A program made the translations under genes and the position numbers. A DNA stretch of 64,000 nucleotides from Synchiropus splendidus (taxonomy: Eukaryota > Chordata > Actinopteri > Syngnathiformes > Callionymidae). Below, piece by piece: positions 63,401-64,000 of the stretch. The notes beneath the pieces are model-generated. The model was not told the DNA's origin, searched no databases, and was given only the letters and a program-made list of their open reading frames with translations. The stretch spans positions 7,393,501 to 7,457,500 of the forward strand of contig NC_071340.1 of assembly GCF_027744825.2 (NCBI RefSeq), given 5' to 3'. Positions within the stretch are counted from its first letter, which is position 1. Each line of letters begins with the position of its first letter.

Positions 63401-64000
63401 AACGTGTTCCAGAGGTCACAGAAGTTGTGAAGAAGCACAGCCCCCTGCCTGAATGTGAGGTCAAAAAAGGTGATCTGTCATTAGAGGATGCCCAAGGCAA
63501 GGATGTCAGTACCGTAGGACGAGGTCCCTCCTCTGTAAAGGGTTTAGTTACCATGTTTGATTCTTCAAATTCACGGTCATCTGTTAACAGAACTACTCAA
63601 GACAAGCTTCCCCACTGTCCGCCAATTCCTAAACCTCTTGCCAATGTTCCTCTTAGTAACGTAGCGGCTAAACCTCCCTCACATCACAAAGTTGGTGAAA
63701 TAGGTATTCAGTCAACTGCTTATGTTGTCACACCTCAGACGCCACGTCCATCCTACACAAAAACTACTGACCGTGAACATGTGCCTCCAGAATTGTCTCA
63801 TGAGTCACATGTGTTCAGAAAGAAAATGTCAGCAACATCGACATTTGAAAATGAGTGTTCATCTCAGCAACAGGTGCCGTCAGAAAGTGTAATAAATGAG
63901 AATGAAAAGGTGACTTCAGCAGGCGCTATAAGCTTGAAAACATCCTCTCAGATTGTCTCTGTAGATTTACAATTAATGGGCCTCAGTAATCAAGAAAGTA
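23216..64000 (+). CDS. unc13b: protein unc-13 homolog B (Munc13-2), N-terminal part including a giant exon
   Basis: Exons: 23216-23237, 36811-36840, 43192-43291, 48740-48857, 50491-50614, 51196-51269, 51664-51721, 53252-53465 and 53865 onward. All phases fit, giving at least 3,625 residues in one frame that runs off the right edge. Residues 1 to about 100 form the C2A domain: [62 protein letters not shown]. Conserved linkers follow ([43 protein letters not shown]), matching ubiquitous Munc13-2. Family knowledge: Munc13 proteins prime synaptic and secretory vesicles by opening syntaxin. The C2A domain forms a homodimer or binds the RIM zinc finger at active zones. The C1, C2B, MUN and C2C domains would lie beyond the window. 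The giant exon adds more than 3,300 residues between C2A and the rest. Confidence 0.95.
26690..26965 (+). mobile_element. fish interspersed repeat (SINE or LINE 3' tail)
   Basis: Phrases seen are ctctggtttcctcccaccat, gtgaatggttgttgtttgtc, ttgcgacttgttcagggtgt, gggataggctccagcctctt and a 3' gaatgaatgaat run. This is the diverged form of a repeat very widespread in teleost genomes. I cannot assign the family with certainty. Confidence 0.65.
28246..29495 (+). mobile_element. hAT DNA transposon (ZBED/Ac-like), degraded, with 8-bp target-site duplication
   Basis: The element occupies 28254-29487. It is flanked by the exact 8-bp duplication gtgtgctc at 28246-28253 and 29488-29495, the length expected for hAT. 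The ends are imperfect inverted repeats: TAGTGCTGTGT...ATCGATT on the left, and TAGGGCTGGGTATCGATT on the reverse complement of the right. Inside, 28573-28905 and 28776-28994 encode transposase fragments in two frames: [12 protein letters not shown] (BED-like), [17 protein letters not shown] and [13 protein letters not shown]. These match the N-terminal part of ZBED-type hAT transposases. The catalytic C-terminal part is absent and frames are broken, so it cannot be autonomous. Confidence 0.88.
28573..28994 (+). pseudogene. hAT transposase remnant
   Basis: Two overlapping frames carry pieces of a ZBED/hAT transposase. They include the conserved [10 protein letters not shown] helix and the start of the catalytic region, [10 protein letters not shown] frameshift near 28.88 kb separates them, and the reading stops soon after. 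It lies wholly inside the hAT element with the target duplication. Confidence 0.8.
32260..32990 (-). mobile_element. ZBED/hAT-like remnant, copy 1
   Basis: This shares several blocks in the same order and orientation with 35850-36320. These are gagtatctggggtc, cttgacggagaagtattgc, cctgctttgttttgtcat and aacagtgta...tttaaagcaaaa. In the sister copy the minus strand encodes a BED-finger-like segment ([10 protein letters not shown]), which identifies the family. This copy is more decayed. Limits are approximate. Confidence 0.6.
34460..36330 (-). mobile_element. ZBED/hAT-like remnants, copy 2 and associated ends
   Basis: The phrase agggatgctctgatca occurs at about 34462 and again at 35069, and gatcggtatcggtat lies at 35053. 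These resemble hAT termini of the type gggatgcaccgatc. The minus-strand ORF at 36074-36256 contains [20 protein letters not shown] followed by CDQEV, a BED zinc-finger start as in ZBED-type hAT transposases. No full transposase is present. Probably two nested or adjacent insertions. Confidence 0.6.
36811..36840 (+). CDS. unc13b: unc13b coding exon 2 (30-base microexon)
   Basis: Acceptor TATTTTTCAG and donor GTAAGA flank TA AAG AAA GCC AAA CTC CAT GGA CCT CCT G. It enters and leaves in phase 1 and encodes [10 protein letters not shown], the second strand of the C2A domain. Confidence 0.92.
38640..39150. repeat. unassigned A-rich, CpG-containing block, possibly interspersed
   Basis: The composition is sharply unlike the flanking AT-rich intron, being A- and G-rich with many CpG (acacgaccgcgaggaagaaa, cgagacgaactttaccggag). 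No coding match is seen and the ends are not defined. It may be a transposable-element fragment in reverse orientation. Confidence 0.3.
40530..41045. repeat. two tandem copies of a fish interspersed repeat
   Basis: Copy 1 is about 40540-40760 and copy 2 about 40800-41040. Shared blocks in the same order are cccagcctctcaccct, catcctcaaattgaggctt / catcctcaatttgaggctt, gtggggtc and aggataaac. The repeated ccccac / gtggggtcc motif is typical of a common teleost repeat. Confidence 0.7.
43192..43291 (+). CDS. unc13b: unc13b coding exon 3
   Basis: Acceptor GTCTGTGCAG, donor GTGAGT, 100 bases, phase 1 in and phase 2 out. It encodes [19 protein letters not shown] and [12 protein letters not shown], the core strands of the C2A domain. 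This is nearly identical to known UNC13B. Confidence 0.96.
43292..48739. other. unc13b intron 3, 5.4 kb
   Basis: No exon compatible with the phase-2 to phase-2 junction was found. An exon-like open segment at 47996-48143 was examined and rejected. Short GT-rich runs occur near 47620-47640. No transposon was recognised with confidence. Confidence 0.65.
48740..48857 (+). CDS. unc13b: unc13b coding exon 4
   Basis: Acceptor TTTCCACAG, donor GTGACT, 118 bases, phase 2 in and phase 0 out. It encodes [19 protein letters not shown] and the end of the C2A domain ([10 protein letters not shown]). Confidence 0.95.
48985..49545. mobile_element. possible hAT-type non-autonomous element
   Basis: The left part reads aacaagttaattacgattaattaatta. 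The right part reads aaactgcgattgtttgagat then aaattaatcacaaatttattaatca. These resemble the attaattcgattaatt termini seen at 20.1 kb. No target duplication was confirmed and the limits are approximate. Confidence 0.35.
50491..50614 (+). CDS. unc13b: unc13b coding exon 5
   Basis: Acceptor GGCTGTTTCAG, donor GTGTGT, 124 bases, phase 0 in and phase 1 out. It encodes [14 protein letters not shown] and [20 protein letters not shown], a segment almost invariant in UNC13A/B. Confidence 0.95.
50615..51195. other. unc13b intron 5
   Basis: 581 bases. A GTTGTAG acceptor-like site at 50955 precedes a short open stretch that lacks a donor in phase. I see nothing else. Confidence 0.7.
51196..51269 (+). 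CDS. unc13b: unc13b coding exon 6
   Basis: Acceptor CGTTCTAG, donor GTGAGT, 74 bases, phase 1 in and phase 0 out. It encodes [18 protein letters not shown], matching the DIPEEEARYW segment of UNC13B. Confidence 0.94.
51415..51463. repeat. (TG)n(TA)n microsatellite
   Basis: About 13 TG units (51415-51440) run directly into about 11 TA units (51441-51463), inside unc13b intron 6. Confidence 0.95.
51664..51721 (+). CDS. unc13b: unc13b coding exon 7
   Basis: Acceptor CTCTTTGTAG, donor GTGAGT, 58 bases, phase 0 in and phase 1 out. It encodes [19 protein letters not shown], corresponding to the short variable linker before the [10 protein letters not shown] block. Confidence 0.88.
51722..53251. 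other. unc13b intron 7, 1.5 kb
   Basis: Several short ORFs occur on both strands, none with splice sites in the required phase. Nothing else is recognised. Confidence 0.65.
53252..53465 (+). CDS. unc13b: unc13b coding exon 8
   Basis: Acceptor CATTCACCCAG, donor GTAGGC, 214 bases, phase 1 in and phase 2 out. It encodes [15 protein letters not shown] and a Ser/His-rich linker ending [13 protein letters not shown]. These match the [12 protein letters not shown] and SYDLDYPERR segments of UNC13B. Confidence 0.94.
53865..64000 (+). CDS. unc13b: unc13b giant coding exon 9, incomplete at the right edge
   Basis: The acceptor is GCTTTTCGTTAG. The first base completes the split AG|G codon from exon 8. 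From there the frame is open to the last base of the window: at least 10,136 bases, residues 247 to over 3,625. By order it contains: an N-terminal block with [20 protein letters not shown] and an acidic Tyr-rich stretch (54241-54520); three GSGS-LL repeats (55491-55590); about 20 Gly/Leu/Phe motifs in Q/P/S/T-rich sequence (54838-58120); a globular-looking module (58261-59500); and a long Ser/Thr/Gln-rich tail with D-[LMF]-[ST] motifs. I recall predicted vertebrate UNC13B isoforms of about 4,000 residues that would need such an exon, but I cannot check this here. Whether it is constitutive or isoform-specific is unknown. Skipping it would need compatible phase in the next exon. Confidence 0.9.
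54241..54540 (+). other. N-terminal conserved-looking block of the giant exon
   Basis: About residues 373-472. A basic, helix-prone segment ([20 protein letters not shown], then [19 protein letters not shown]) is followed by an acidic, aromatic stretch ([20 protein letters not shown], then YYYSGNY). Dense W, Y and charged residues with little low complexity suggest a folded or binding segment. The flanking sequence is disordered. Confidence 0.5.
55491..55605 (+). repeat. unc13b: three tandem GSGS[VL][DE]LL 11-residue repeats
   Basis: Consecutive units are [22 protein letters not shown] and [11 protein letters not shown]. The regular Gly-Ser spacer with an acidic di-leucine resembles dileucine sorting signals ([DE]xxxL[LI]) in spacing only loosely. 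The function is unknown. Confidence 0.9.
57559..57585 (+). repeat. unc13b: short CAG/CAA (polyglutamine) run
   Basis: Nine glutamine codons (seven CAG, CAA, CAG) lie in the Q-rich linker zone. A second run of five CAG lies at 57847-57861. Both may vary in length between individuals. Confidence 0.95.
58261..59500 (+). other. unc13b: globular-looking module inside the giant unc13b exon
   Basis: About residues 1713-2126. Unlike the flanks it is rich in W, Y, F, L and C and poor in repeats: [87 protein letters not shown] and [17 protein letters not shown]. It includes predicted helices with an Ala/Glu pattern and a compact aromatic segment. I cannot assign it to a named domain. It also holds the first two PMDLT motifs. 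Confidence 0.6.
58939..62700 (+). repeat. unc13b: array of about 16 D-[LMF]-[ST] short linear motifs in unc13b
   Basis: Examples with starts: [13 protein letters not shown] 58939, [12 protein letters not shown] 59350, SPVDFTVYK 59458, VLDFST 60325, IVDFSKRK 60406, VVDLTKD 60496, ILDMSLKP 61045, VLEMSLES 61354, SLDMTSR 61435, ALDMSPKP 61681, TLDMSSKK 62011, SIDMSYK 62266, PLDFSSH 62512, PVNFTNK 62590, TVDLSVD 62671. They sit in Ser/Thr-rich disordered sequence about 30-110 residues apart. The core resembles the PxDLS motif bound by CtBP proteins. The two PMDLT copies fit best, and several others lack the proline. Binding is not shown. Confidence 0.7.

Noticed and set aside
1..64000. tRNA, rRNA, CRISPR array or bacterial operon features
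   Set aside because: I looked for paired tRNA A- and B-box sequences, regularly spaced short repeats and ribosome-binding-site-led gene runs, and found none. The window is eukaryotic intron-exon DNA.

Overview
The window is vertebrate nuclear DNA, most likely from a teleost (ray-finned) fish. It has short coding exons with GT...AG introns, AATAAA poly(A) signals, hAT transposon remnants and fish-type interspersed repeats. It also carries two recognisable vertebrate genes, rusc2 and unc13b. There are no bacterial, phage or CRISPR features. All gene models below were built by eye from reading frames, splice sites and intron phase.

Layout. (1) 1-16.24 kb, minus strand: the 5' half of rusc2 (RUN and SH3 domain-containing 2, iporin). 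Three coding exons are visible (6947-5433, 5160-4620, 890-273) and give about 891 N-terminal residues. The RUN and SH3 domains lie beyond the left edge. A probable 5' exon sits at 16.1-16.24 kb under a GC-box-rich promoter, separated by a 9 kb intron. (2) 17.2-22.8 kb, plus strand: two small tandem genes for secreted Pro/Gln/Tyr/Lys-rich proteins. They share intron phases (2, then 1, then an intron at or just after the stop codon) and similar signal peptides, so they look like paralogues. The second carries Y-x-P-K-P decapeptide arrays and a 210-bp (70-residue) unit in three tandem copies, two of them identical by eye. I recognise no named family. (3) 23.2 kb to the right edge, plus strand: unc13b (Munc13-2). 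Eight short exons encode the N-terminal C2A domain and following linker. They splice in frame into one enormous exon that starts at 53865 and is still open at 64000 (at least 10,136 bp, 3,378 codons).

The giant unc13b exon has internal organisation. A conserved-looking N-terminal block comes first. Then come about 20 copies of a short glycine/hydrophobic motif ([14 protein letters not shown]) separated by Q/P/S/T-rich linkers, followed by a globular-looking module rich in W, Y and F. A long disordered tail then carries about 16 D-[LMF]-[ST] motifs resembling CtBP-binding PxDLS sites. This protein segment is the most interesting thing in the window. The secreted paralogue pair comes second.

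The introns hold hAT-type DNA transposon fragments (one with an exact 8-bp target-site duplication), a SINE/LINE-tail-like repeat, a duplicated ~240-bp fish repeat, and TA and TG microsatellites. As I remember it, UNC13B and RUSC2 are also neighbours in human but in the same orientation. Here they are head to head with the two secreted-protein genes between them.
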